DNA from: Alcaligenes pakistanensis
GTDB taxonomy: Bacteria; Pseudomonadota; Gammaproteobacteria; Burkholderiales; Burkholderiaceae_B
Assembly: GCF_014652815.1 (NCBI RefSeq)
Contig: NZ_BMZN01000004.1
Span: 375,137 to 439,136 of the forward strand
Length of the DNA stretch: 64,000 nt
Direction of reading: 5' to 3'
The position numbers and the translations under genes were made by a program. Every line of letters starts with the position of its first letter. Position 1 is the first letter of the stretch. Under the pieces are notes generated by a model. It made no database searches. It saw only the letters and a list, made by a program, of their open reading frames with translations, and was not told where the DNA came from. Below, piece by piece: positions 1 to 8,000 of this stretch.

Positions 1-1
1 T

Positions 2-1744
2 GGTTTTAGTGATGGCAGTGCCTATTACAAGGATGGTTTGAAGCAGCTTTCAGCCGGAACCTATGGTTCCTGGAACGACGATATGGACAGCCTGGATAGC
101 ATCGAAGTGCTGAAAGGCCCCGCCTCGGTGCTGTATGGTCAGGGTCGTCCCGGCGGCGTGGTCAATGTGGTGTCTAAACGCCCCACTGCGGATCACGTTA
201 ACAGTCTGGGCCTGGGCTATGGCAGCTATCAGCGTCGTCAATTAACGGCGGATATAGGCGGAGCCTTGAACGACGATCAGTCCTTGCTGTATCGACTGAA
301 TTTTTCTGGCCGCAAAAGCCATGGACGCACCATAGACTCACGCGACGACCGCATCTCGGTGTCCCCTTCCCTTCTCTGGAAACTTTCCGACCGTACCAGC
401 CTGACGCTATTGGGTTCGTATTCGAAAGAGCGCGGCACCCCAAAGTCCTGGTGGCCTAACCTGTTCTATTACCCAGAAGTAACTGACTTACCGCTCAAGC
501 GCACGGCCGGCGACCCCGCCTTTGATTACTTCAATCGCGACACCAAGGCTATCGGCTACGCTCTGGAGCATGACACCGAGAGTGGCTGGCGTTTGCGTCA
601 AAACCTGCGCTATTCAGAAATCGACATTGATTACCGCCACATCTATGCCATGGCGGTTTTGGCCGACCAACGCAGCGTCTCGCGGGCGAGTCTGGCTCAA
701 GAAACTAAAGGTCGAACTTTCACCGTAGACAGCCGCGCAGGCAAAGATTTCAACTGGGGCGCGGTCGAGCACACGCTGGAGTTCGGGGTGGATTATCTGC
801 GCTACAAAGAAAACGACGGTTTAGGCTTTGGCTGGAACGTGCCCGATCTGGATATGCTGAACCCAGTTTATGGGCTGTCGATTGCACCACCTGAGATGGA
901 CTACTCCGAGCGAGACCTGAAGCAAACCGGTGTGTATATGCTGAACCAGCTCAAATGGGATCAATGGATTGCCAATGTCAGCTTACGTCATGACACCGCT
1001 CGCATCGTACAAAGTAGCGCGACCCAACCCCGCATGACTGACCGCGCCACTACCGGCAGCGCGGGTTTGCTGTATCTGTTTGACAATGGTGTGGCCCCTT
1101 ACATCAGCTACTCCACAGCCTTTGATCCAACAACGGGCCGGGCCGCAGATGGCACGGCATTCAAGCCACGCGAGGGTAAGCAATACGAAGCCGGGGTGAA
1201 GTATCAGCCGCCAGGTACCGATGCCTTGATTACCGCTGCCGTGTTTGATCTGCGCCAGACAAATGTCACCACGCCCGACCCAAGCTTCCCTCGTTTCAGC
1301 GTCCAGACGGGCGAAGTGCGATCCACGGGTATTGAGCTGGAGGCCAAGCTGCCTATCACCTCTGAATTGAACGTGATGGCGGGCTATACCTATCTGGACC
1401 CACGAACTACACAGAGCGAACGTCCGGCGGAGATTGATAGGCAGACGCTGCAAACAGCGCGTCAAACCGCCAGTCTGTGGCTGGACTATCGACCACAACA
1501 GATTCAGGGCTTGATGTTGGGAGCGGGTGTTCGTTATCGGGGCAAGTCGCCAAATGACGTACGACCTGATGGCAGTCTGAACTACAACCCGTCCTTCACG
1601 CTGGCGGACATGGCGATTGCCTATGAGACCTCTCGCTACCGGGTGGCCTTGAACGTAAACAATGTGTTCAACAAGAAGTATTACACCGGCCAGTTCCGTG
1701 GCATGGAGCGGGAAGTGATGCTGAACATGAATTTGTATTGGTAA
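2..1744 (+). CDS. TonB-dependent siderophore receptor (5' end outside window)
   Basis: Outer-membrane beta-barrel receptor that would import a ferric siderophore using TonB energy. The reading frame is open from the first bases, so the signal peptide and the start of the plug lie upstream of the window. What is visible begins inside the plug domain, including EVLKGPASVLYGQGRPGG, a typical plug motif of the FhuA/FpvA class. A long barrel follows and the protein ends in an aromatic residue (LNMNLYW), the usual outer-membrane signature. A TTG at 38 and other internal codons are not credible starts. The substrate cannot be told from sequence. The next gene is an unrelated phosphatase, so any iron-operon context lies to the left. 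Confidence 0.93.
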   Translation, partial: GFSDGSAYYKDGLKQLSAGTYGSWNDDMDSLDSIEVLKGPASVLYGQGRPGGVVNVVSKRPTADHVNSLGLGYGSYQRRQLTADIGGALNDDQSLLYRLNFSGRKSHGRTIDSRDDRISVSPSLLWKLSDRTSLTLLGSYSKERGTPKSWWPNLFYYPEVTDLPLKRTAGDPAFDYFNRDTKAIGYALEHDTESGWRLRQNLRYSEIDIDYRHIYAMAVLADQRSVSRASLAQETKGRTFTVDSRAGKDFNWGAVEHTLEFGVDYLRYKENDGLGFGWNVPDLDMLNPVYGLSIAPPEMDYSERDLKQTGVYMLNQLKWDQWIANVSLRHDTARIVQSSATQPRMTDRATTGSAGLLYLFDNGVAPYISYSTAFDPTTGRAADGTAFKPREGKQYEAGVKYQPPGTDALITAAVFDLRQTNVTTPDPSFPRFSVQTGEVRSTGIELEAKLPITSELNVMAGYTYLDPRTTQSERPAEIDRQTLQTARQTASLWLDYRPQQIQGLMLGAGVRYRGKSPNDVRPDGSLNYNPSFTLADMAIAYETSRYRVALNVNNVFNKKYYTGQFRGMEREVMLNMNLYW

Positions 1745-1886
1745 TGCTGTTTTGTATGGAGATATCTTGCTCAGCAAGTAAGGCTTCCTCTGACTGAGTG
1801 TAGCGGTAGGCCGCGTCTTTCTTGACTCGGCCTGCTGCTCTGAGTACCGTGATGAGCACGTTTCACCTCGTCTGGGTTTATTCATC

Positions 1887-2555
1887 ATGCAGGTAGCACA
1901 CTTTAGCCAAAACACCTTGGGGCGCGATATTGCCGTAGGCGATATCCACGGTTGTTTCACCAAGCTGAAAGCGTCGTTGAAACGGATTCGTTTTGATGCG
2001 TCCAAGGACCGGCTTTTTTCGGTGGGTGATCTGGTGGATCGTGGGCCTGAATCCCATCATGTTTTGCAGTGGCTGGATCTGCCCTGGTTTCATGCGATTT
2101 GTGGCAATCATGAGGAGCTGACCTGGCGGCGGGCAATTGGGCAGCCTATTCAAGAGGTCGACCATCGAGTGCATGGTGGACTCTGGTTGGATGACTGCAC
2201 TTCTGACGAACAAGAACTTATTGCCCAACGTCTGCAAGCCCTGCCTCTGGCGATAGAAATTGAAACGCCACTAGGTTTGGTCGGCATGGTGCATGCCGAC
2301 TTTCCTTATGATGATTGGCAGCATATTTATTCCGATCGCTTCGATGCTCATGACCGCCATGTATGCATGTGGTCCAGGGATCGCTACGTCACTGGCTACG
2401 ATGGCATGGTGAACAATATTCGGGCTTTGGTACATGGTCATCAAACCACACACAAGATGCGGCAGCTGGGAAATGTGTTTTTCATCGATACCGGGGGATG
2501 GCTAGATGATCGACACTTCACTCTGCTGGATTTGAAGCGTTTGGTGGCTTTGTAG
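1887..2555 (+). CDS. PrpA-like metallophosphatase (serine/threonine type)
   Basis: Calcineurin-like phosphoesterase of the bacterial PrpA/PphA and phage-lambda phosphatase class, about 222 residues, the normal size for this family. The metal-binding motifs appear in order: GDIHG near residue 18, GDLVDRGPES near 47, GNHE near 73, and later histidines including VHGHQTTH. These residues coordinate the dinuclear metal centre that hydrolyses phosphoprotein or small phosphoester substrates. It is probably cytoplasmic, since no signal peptide or membrane segment is visible. It stands alone between the receptor gene and a non-coding stretch, so context gives no hint of substrate. Confidence 0.9.
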   Translation: MQVAHFSQNTLGRDIAVGDIHGCFTKLKASLKRIRFDASKDRLFSVGDLVDRGPESHHVLQWLDLPWFHAICGNHEELTWRRAIGQPIQEVDHRVHGGLWLDDCTSDEQELIAQRLQALPLAIEIETPLGLVGMVHADFPYDDWQHIYSDRFDAHDRHVCMWSRDRYVTGYDGMVNNIRALVHGHQTTHKMRQLGNVFFIDTGGWLDDRHFTLLDLKRLVAL

Positions 2556-2896
2556 ATTAGGACTGTTTGTCTCTTAGTAACTGTTGAGAGATATAGAGAG
2601 TTTCTTTGCAGACACAAGTCTCTGGAAAAGCGCCAGTTCAGTCTCTGTGGGGGTGCCGGGGCTGAGCACTGGCCGGCGCTGCGCACCGGCAAGGGGCCAG
2701 CCCAGAGGACAGCCCCCCGGCCCAGACCGGCGTTTTCACGGGACACGATCTAAACCTGTAGCCCTTGCCCCATATCTCAAGCGGCAGCGATTATCACTGC
2801 TAACAACAACATACAAAGTCAAAACAAAACCGCCCCAGTTCCCAAAAGAAACCGAGGCGATCTCATCTTCAAACAAACGGCAAAACGGCCAAAGGC
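2556..2896. other. Intergenic region with a GC-rich block
   Basis: No convincing gene. Roughly 2655-2735 is strikingly GC-rich and full of short complementary pieces (for example CTGGCC later followed by GGCCAG), and it sits between AT-rich flanks. It may be a folded RNA, a REP-like element or chance. It lies downstream of both the phosphatase and the tsdA operon, which converge here. Confidence 0.4.
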
Positions 2897-3985
2897 TTAC
2901 TTCTCCACGCCCCCACCCACAATCACGCCGTTCACATCCTTACCGTAATAACTTTCCTCACCATCGTGGAACTCCACACGAGCCTCCTCAACCGTGCCCT
3001 TCTGACGCGCATCCTTAGGACGCTCATGGCTGTTGATATAAGCCGCCACATCCCACGCATCCTGATCCGACAAAGAAAACGGTTTACCCAAAGGCATATT
3101 GGCCTTGATGAAACCCGCTGCCGTATCAATACGCGCCATGCCAGCCCCCCAGTTATAGGAATTAGCACCCCATAAAGGCGGGAACACAACATCACTTTCC
3201 GCGTCCTTCTGCCCCTGACCATCTACCGCATGACAGAGCACACAGTTGTTGGCGTAAACCTCTTTACCACGCGCAAGGTCATAACCCAGCTCCGTCTTCT
3301 TAACCTTGGGGAAACCTGCACCCGGCAACTTCTGCCCCGTCGGCGCACCATCCGACATCCAATACATATACGTCATCAAATCACGATACACATCGCTGCC
3401 AGCCGGAGGAGCAATCCCTGAAGAGGACGCCTGCGCATTCATGGAAAAAGTAAAACAGCCAATAATGCGATCTTCCAGCGTGCTGATAGCCTTGGTCTTG
3501 GCTCGATACGCCGGGTAGCTGACATAAGCCCCCCACATAGGCGCAGAATGCTCACGACGGCCACCATCCAAGTGACAGTTCACACACGCCAACGTATTGC
3601 CCACATGATCCGATACCGTAGTCGACGTTTCCATAAAGATCGTTTGACCCCGACGAATCGCCTCACCATACGGCGTATCCGGAATGCTGCTCTCGGGTGG
3701 CGGCACAAAATAACCATCCGCCCCCACTGGCACACCCGCCGCAACCGCCTTCTTGTCCTTGCTCTGAACCTTACGGTCCGCTTCCATCGCCTCGCGACTA
3801 TAAGCAGCCGTACCGATCTGCGTCGTCGCCTGATCGGACGAACTCAAGGAAAAGGACAACCAGCCCTTGGAATTCAAACCATAACCAATAGCAAAAAGCA
3901 GCACACCAATACCGGCCCCCCAGGCCAGTCTGCGCCCACCCGACATAGTGGACTTGCTGCGACCATTTTTTTGAGTGTCTTTCAT
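2897..3985 (-). CDS. tsdA: Thiosulfate dehydrogenase TsdA, diheme cytochrome c
   Basis: Predicted to oxidise two thiosulfate molecules to tetrathionate in the periplasm (the family can also run in reverse) and pass electrons to a cytochrome c. An N-terminal membrane segment (about residues 21-37) probably anchors it. Two c-heme motifs are present, CVNCH at 134-138 and CVLCH at 248-252. The decisive sign is the motif IGCFTFSMN around Cys177: in TsdA a cysteine at this place is the unusual axial ligand of the catalytic heme. Met297 in ANMPLG is a likely ligand of the second heme. It is the last gene of the ccoN-ccoO-cytochrome-tsdA operon, 21 bases after the preceding cytochrome. It is somewhat longer than soluble TsdA because of the anchor and a hydrophilic C-terminal tail. 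Confidence 0.88.
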   Translation of the reverse strand: MKDTQKNGRSKSTMSGGRRLAWGAGIGVLLFAIGYGLNSKGWLSFSLSSSDQATTQIGTAAYSREAMEADRKVQSKDKKAVAAGVPVGADGYFVPPPESSIPDTPYGEAIRRGQTIFMETSTTVSDHVGNTLACVNCHLDGGRREHSAPMWGAYVSYPAYRAKTKAISTLEDRIIGCFTFSMNAQASSSGIAPPAGSDVYRDLMTYMYWMSDGAPTGQKLPGAGFPKVKKTELGYDLARGKEVYANNCVLCHAVDGQGQKDAESDVVFPPLWGANSYNWGAGMARIDTAAGFIKANMPLGKPFSLSDQDAWDVAAYINSHERPKDARQKGTVEEARVEFHDGEESYYGKDVNGVIVGGGVEK

Positions 3986-4006
3986 AGGAAGCTCTCTGTT
4001 CTGATC

Positions 4007-4822
4007 TTATTTCGCCTGCTTGCCATGAGCTGGCAGCGAGGCGGCGTAGTAGGAAACCGCATACAAGTCCTCGTAGGACAAGCGCGTGGCGATGTCATCC
4101 ATCAGACCTTGTGGTGAGTTGTGACGATGCCCCCCCTTCCAGGCCGACAGCTGGCTAAACAGGTACTCCGCCTGCTGAGCCGCTAAAGGAGGGAAGGACG
4201 TACCGACGCCCTCGCCCTGACTGCCATGGCAGCTGATACATGCAGGCACGTTCTGCTTCCAATCCCCTTTATGAAACAGCACCTCGCCACGGGCCAGACT
4301 CGCTTCCGAGCTGGGCACATTGATGGCGGGTACAGGCAACTTGGCGTAATAAGCTGCCAGCTCTTTCATATCGTTGGGCTGCAAACCGCGAGACACGTAT
4401 TGCATGGACTCGTTCAGACGAGTGCCTTTGGCAAAGTCTTCCAACTGCTTGAGCAAATAGGCCTCAGGCATACCCGCCAGGCGAGGCGTGATGCCAGCGC
4501 CTTCACCCGCTTCACCGTGACAGGAAGCACAGCTCCAGACACTACCCTGCCCCGAATGCACCAGCACAGGAGCATCTTTCAGCGCGGGGATAGCAGGTAC
4601 CACGGGCGTTCCACCCGCATTGACGTTGACGATAGCAGCGGTAGGCTCATCCGCTGCCGCATGCGGAGCCAGATCGTGCAGATACAGCCCTACCCCTGCC
4701 AAGGCTAAGGCCACTAACACCGCCAGCAGGAAAATCGGAATGGGACGCGGCGGCTCCCAAGGCTCGAAAGTAGGGTCAATGTTCTCGACCTGAGGCGAAC
4801 TAGAATCTTTTTCCATTGTCAT
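4007..4822 (-). CDS. Membrane-anchored diheme cytochrome c (c4/TsdB-like)
   Basis: A 271-residue periplasmic cytochrome with one N-terminal membrane segment (about residues 28-48) and two c-heme motifs, CASCH at 98-102 and CISCH at 195-199. Met140 and Met241 are likely sixth ligands. The two similar halves resemble cytochrome c4, the class to which TsdB, the electron acceptor of TsdA, belongs. Its position between the oxidase genes (8 bases after ccoO) and tsdA makes it the natural electron carrier between thiosulfate dehydrogenase and the oxidase. It could also replace the diheme subunit CcoP, which is absent here. A second ATG two codons downstream of the first is an equally possible start. 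Confidence 0.85.
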   Translation of the reverse strand: MTMEKDSSSPQVENIDPTFEPWEPPRPIPIFLLAVLVALALAGVGLYLHDLAPHAAADEPTAAIVNVNAGGTPVVPAIPALKDAPVLVHSGQGSVWSCASCHGEAGEGAGITPRLAGMPEAYLLKQLEDFAKGTRLNESMQYVSRGLQPNDMKELAAYYAKLPVPAINVPSSEASLARGEVLFHKGDWKQNVPACISCHGSQGEGVGTSFPPLAAQQAEYLFSQLSAWKGGHRHNSPQGLMDDIATRLSYEDLYAVSYYAASLPAHGKQAK

Positions 4823-4830
4823 GACTTGTC

Positions 4831-5481
4831 CTATTTAGCGCTCGAACCCGTCGAGGCCTCTGTGGGGCGACGATCGTAGCCACGGTCACGTTTATCAAGC
4901 TCCTGGGCGCTGGTTTCGTAAGTACGATCCAAGGCCAGCAGGTACTCCACCAAATCTAGGGCTTCCTTACGGGCAACCACATGCTTGCCCGCAGGCTGCA
5001 GAGACTCTGGCAAACGCACCACCACATCGCCCTCGGCAATCTGGTCTTTCAGCTCGAACATATAGGGATAGGACGGCATCAGGCTCCAGTCAAAAATGGC
5101 TCGAGGCTGATACAGATGAGTCAAGTGCCAGTCACGACTTTTCATGCGCGCGCCAACGTTGAACAGGTCGGGGCCGGTACGCATGGTGCCCAGCAAATGG
5201 GGCGAATCGTAAAAGTAATCACCCGGAGTGGACGCACGGCCCCAGCCACGCGCCGTATCAAACAAGGTTTGACCGGTAGAGCGCGGCTGTTGGCTATGAC
5301 AGTACAAACAGCCATTGGCCACGTACTCGTCACGTCCCAACAATTGCTGAGCGGTATAAGGTTTCAATTGCTCCGGCGGCTCCGACGTACGCAATTGCCA
5401 AGCTGGCAAAATCACCAGCATCAAGGTCGCCAGCAGCAGAACGCCGATGGCCCCGATTAGTAAAGGTAAGAGTCGATTCAT
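4831..5481 (-). CDS. ccoO: cbb3-type cytochrome c oxidase subunit II (CcoO/FixO-like)
   Basis: Monoheme cytochrome c subunit of a cbb3-type heme-copper oxidase, 216 residues. One N-terminal membrane helix (about 5-26) is followed by the heme motif CLYCH at 58-62 and blocks characteristic of CcoO: SQQPRS, GRASTPGDY, LLGTMRTGPDL, HLYQPR and LMPSYPYMF, which carries the likely methionine ligand. It passes electrons from soluble or anchored cytochromes to the heme b/copper centre in subunit I. The gene overlaps ccoN by 4 bases, so the two are probably translationally coupled. No ccoP or ccoQ follows; a diheme c4-like cytochrome takes that place. Confidence 0.92.
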   Translation of the reverse strand: MNRLLPLLIGAIGVLLLATLMLVILPAWQLRTSEPPEQLKPYTAQQLLGRDEYVANGCLYCHSQQPRSTGQTLFDTARGWGRASTPGDYFYDSPHLLGTMRTGPDLFNVGARMKSRDWHLTHLYQPRAIFDWSLMPSYPYMFELKDQIAEGDVVVRLPESLQPAGKHVVARKEALDLVEYLLALDRTYETSAQELDKRDRGYDRRPTEASTGSSAK

Positions 5482-7073
5482 GACGCATCTGCCCGAGCAA
5501 GTGTAGGAGTCGCAGTAATGGCGGATTCTTTACGCAGCAAGAGCAAGGCAAAGTGAGCCGCAAAAACGAAGTGGCCCAAAGTCATCATGGTGCCGCCAAT
5601 GGAGCGTGCTTCCAGATACGGAACCATCTTGCGAGTGATCTCGCCAAAACTTGAACCAGGGTCCATCAAGCCCATGCCTTGCACCACACCGGCAATGCTC
5701 AAGGCCAGCACGTAGATCGTGAAGCCAGCAGTCACCAGCCAGAAGTGGGTTTTGATCAAGGCTGGGAAGGGCCAGCGACGTCCCAGAATGTGCGGCATCA
5801 TGTAGTACAGCGTGCCAAACATCACCATGGACACAAAACCGTAAGCACCCAGGTGGGCGTGGCCCACCGTGTAATGGGTAAAGTGCGTCACCGAGTTCAC
5901 CGAACGGATCGCTTCCAGCGAGCCCTGGAAGGACGACAGCGTATACATCAGCGCGCCAATCCAGACGAATCGCAGCGCCATGGACTGTTTGAAGGCCCAC
6001 AGATTCTGGGCAACGGTTACGTGCTGGTTAATAGCGACGGCAATCACCGGTACAAACATCATGATGCTGTGCACCACAGACAAGGTAACCGCCCAGGTAG
6101 GAACCGGACCACCCATCAAATGGTGAATACCAACCTGACTGTAGAACAGCGCCAGACTCCAAAAACCCAGCAAGGACACGTTGTAGGAATACACCGGCTT
6201 GCCAATGATTTTCGGGATGATGTAGTAGGCCGCGCCTACCCCCATCGGGGTCAGCCACAGGCCCAGCACGTTATGGGCAAACCACCAGTTCACGGTGGCT
6301 TGCTGGGCACCAATGTGCAGGCCAGGAATGTTGGATACCAGGAACAAGAAAGGAAACCACACCATGCCGGCCAGGAAGTACCATCCCGACACATAAATAT
6401 GGCGCGACTTGCGATTAGCAGCGGTTTCAATGGCGGGCCAAGCCAGGAAAAAGCCGCCTACTGCCAGCATAATGTCGATCTGCCAGGGGAACTCCAGCCA
6501 CTCGATCCCATCGGACCAGCCATTGGCGACAGCAATCGTGCCGCACAAGACACCCAGCGTCCACAGCGTAGCGCCGACGTACACCATATTGGGGCGTCGC
6601 AAGGGCGTATGGAAAATACGCGGCAACAACCACAAGGCCACACCGATCCCGGTTACCGATAACCAGCCGTACGCCACAATATTCAGATGCAAAGTACGTG
6701 CACGGCCAAAGGTCACTTGCGCCACATCGGCCAACCAATCAGGCCAATGCAGTTTCAGCGAGGCCATCACGCCGAATACCGAACCGATCAGCAACCAGGT
6801 AATCCCGACCGTAACCAGGAGCAGAACCGGACCGCGACCACTGCGGTCAATGCCTGCACGCAAAACGTCAAAATGGTGTGTATGTGCCTCGTTCTCCCCT
6901 CCAAAGGAAGCACTATCGTCAGGCTGGCCAAGCTCACCTTTCATGAAGATGGTCTCAGCTTCGTTTTTGCCCACGAAAATCAGCTTGTTTGCCACGGCCC
7001 AGACAAGAATGCCCAGTGCCACCAAAGAGGCGACAAAACTGGTCGCCAGTAATATTCCTAATATAGGAGTCAT
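5478..7073 (-). CDS. ccoN: cbb3-type cytochrome c oxidase subunit I (CcoN-like)
   Basis: Catalytic subunit that reduces oxygen to water, 531 residues with many membrane helices. Histidines in the expected places include LHLNIVAYG, WWFAHNVLG, GIHHLMGGP and THYTVGHAHLGAYG, which supply heme and copper ligands. The tyrosine equivalent to the cbb3 active-site Tyr is retained in LMYTLSSFQG. In the canonical protein, as I recall it, the matching segment reads YGMSTFEG, so a conserved Glu appears as Gln here. The first about 55 residues form an extra hydrophobic segment ending in GILVWAVANKLIF and an acidic tail, reminiscent of the small assembly protein CcoS. It is first in the operon, divergent from the response regulator. 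A nitric-oxide reductase is less likely given the CcoO partner. Confidence 0.9.
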   Translation of the reverse strand: MTPILGILLATSFVASLVALGILVWAVANKLIFVGKNEAETIFMKGELGQPDDSASFGGENEAHTHHFDVLRAGIDRSGRGPVLLLVTVGITWLLIGSVFGVMASLKLHWPDWLADVAQVTFGRARTLHLNIVAYGWLSVTGIGVALWLLPRIFHTPLRRPNMVYVGATLWTLGVLCGTIAVANGWSDGIEWLEFPWQIDIMLAVGGFFLAWPAIETAANRKSRHIYVSGWYFLAGMVWFPFLFLVSNIPGLHIGAQQATVNWWFAHNVLGLWLTPMGVGAAYYIIPKIIGKPVYSYNVSLLGFWSLALFYSQVGIHHLMGGPVPTWAVTLSVVHSIMMFVPVIAVAINQHVTVAQNLWAFKQSMALRFVWIGALMYTLSSFQGSLEAIRSVNSVTHFTHYTVGHAHLGAYGFVSMVMFGTLYYMMPHILGRRWPFPALIKTHFWLVTAGFTIYVLALSIAGVVQGMGLMDPGSSFGEITRKMVPYLEARSIGGTMMTLGHFVFAAHFALLLLRKESAITATPTLARADAS

Positions 7074-7202
7074 GTGAGTAAGTGCCCGATATCTGTCATG
7101 CGGCTAAGCCTAAAGAAACGTCATTGCCCAAGCCGGTTTTATTAAAAAAGTAAGTACCGAGGTAAAAATGCAATGCAATCTACATCACAGTAGAGGATCA
7201 GG

Positions 7203-7219
7203 ATTAAGGGCAAATTAAG
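7203..7219 (+). promoter_or_regulatory. Direct repeat ATTAAG-N5-ATTAAG, PmrA/QseB-type box
   Basis: Two identical ATTAAG hexamers lie 11 bases apart in the divergent ccoN/response-regulator intergenic region. This spacing and core match the TTAAG-N5-TTAAG type of site used by PmrA/QseB-class OmpR-family regulators, the class encoded immediately downstream. Autoregulation, control of the oxidase/tsdA operon, or both is inferred. Confidence 0.5.
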
Positions 7220-7325
7220 AGAACTTTCCCTCTCTCCCCTGACCTCAAGGCTGCTAACATAAACGCTCAAACGTAATAAACATCAGGCTTTCAGTACGCA
7301 AGCCGGCATCGCCTAGGGGGGGGAA

Positions 7326-7988
7326 ATGCACGTTTTACTCGTTGAAGATGATGCGCTTGTCGCCAGTGGGATTGTGGCGGGCCTACGACTGCACGGACTG
7401 ACTGTCGATCATGTGGGCACCGCCAGCCTGGCTGACACAGCCTTGCTGTCCTCGCACTTTGATGTCTGTATTCTGGATCTGGGCCTGCCCGATCAGGACG
7501 GGCTCACGCTACTTCGCCGCTGGCGTGAGCAAGGCCGCAAACTGCCTATTTTGATTTTGACGGCCCGTGATGCCCTGCACCACCGGGTCGAGGGGCTGCT
7601 AGGCGGGGGCGATGATTACGTCATCAAACCCTTTGATCTGGACGAACTGCTGGCACGCCTGCATGTGCTGACTCGCCGTTTGGCCGGGCATGAAACCGAC
7701 TGTATTGAATATGGACGGCTGAGTTTCTGTGCATCCACTGGTCATGTCACCCTGGATGGCAAACCTGTCAGTCTGGCCCGCCGCGAGCTCTCTTTGCTGC
7801 GCGCCCTGCTCACCAAACCCCATGCAATTTTAAGTGCCGAGCAATTGTGCGACAGCGTCTATGGCTACGACCAGGACCTGGAGAGCAATGCCATCAATGT
7901 GCACATCTACCATTTGCGCCGCAAACTGGGCAGCCAGATTGTCGAGACCGTACGCGGTCTAGGCTACAAGCTGGGACCTGCCGGTTAG
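7326..7988 (+). CDS. OmpR-family response regulator (PmrA/QseB-like)
   Basis: Two-component DNA-binding regulator, 220 residues. The receiver domain (about 1-115) shows the acidic pair EDD at 7-9, the phospho-acceptor Asp in CILDLGLPD near 51, the Thr of LTAR and the Lys of IKPFD. The C-terminal half is a winged helix with NAINVHIYHLRRKL and a terminal GLGYKL hairpin typical of the OmpR/PhoB class. A G-rich ribosome site precedes the ATG. The partner kinase gene follows after 12 bases. Divergence from ccoN and a direct-repeat box in between suggest that it controls the thiosulfate/oxidase operon. The stimulus is unknown. Confidence 0.93.
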   Translation: MHVLLVEDDALVASGIVAGLRLHGLTVDHVGTASLADTALLSSHFDVCILDLGLPDQDGLTLLRRWREQGRKLPILILTARDALHHRVEGLLGGGDDYVIKPFDLDELLARLHVLTRRLAGHETDCIEYGRLSFCASTGHVTLDGKPVSLARRELSLLRALLTKPHAILSAEQLCDSVYGYDQDLESNAINVHIYHLRRKLGSQIVETVRGLGYKLGPAG

Positions 7989-8000
7989 GTATGTGACGTC

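Noticed and set aside
983-2005. Long minus-strand open frame opposite the TonB receptor
   Set aside because: It is antisense to a clear receptor gene and has no recognisable motif; high GC makes such shadows common.
2584-3018. Plus-strand protein across the intergenic region
   Set aside because: It crosses into the antisense of tsdA, has Pro/Arg-rich random composition and no ribosome site.
5478-7073. Nitric-oxide reductase NorB
   Set aside because: The sequence follows the CcoN pattern, retains a Tyr in the cbb3 place and is paired with a CcoO-type subunit; NorB-specific Glu residues are not seen.
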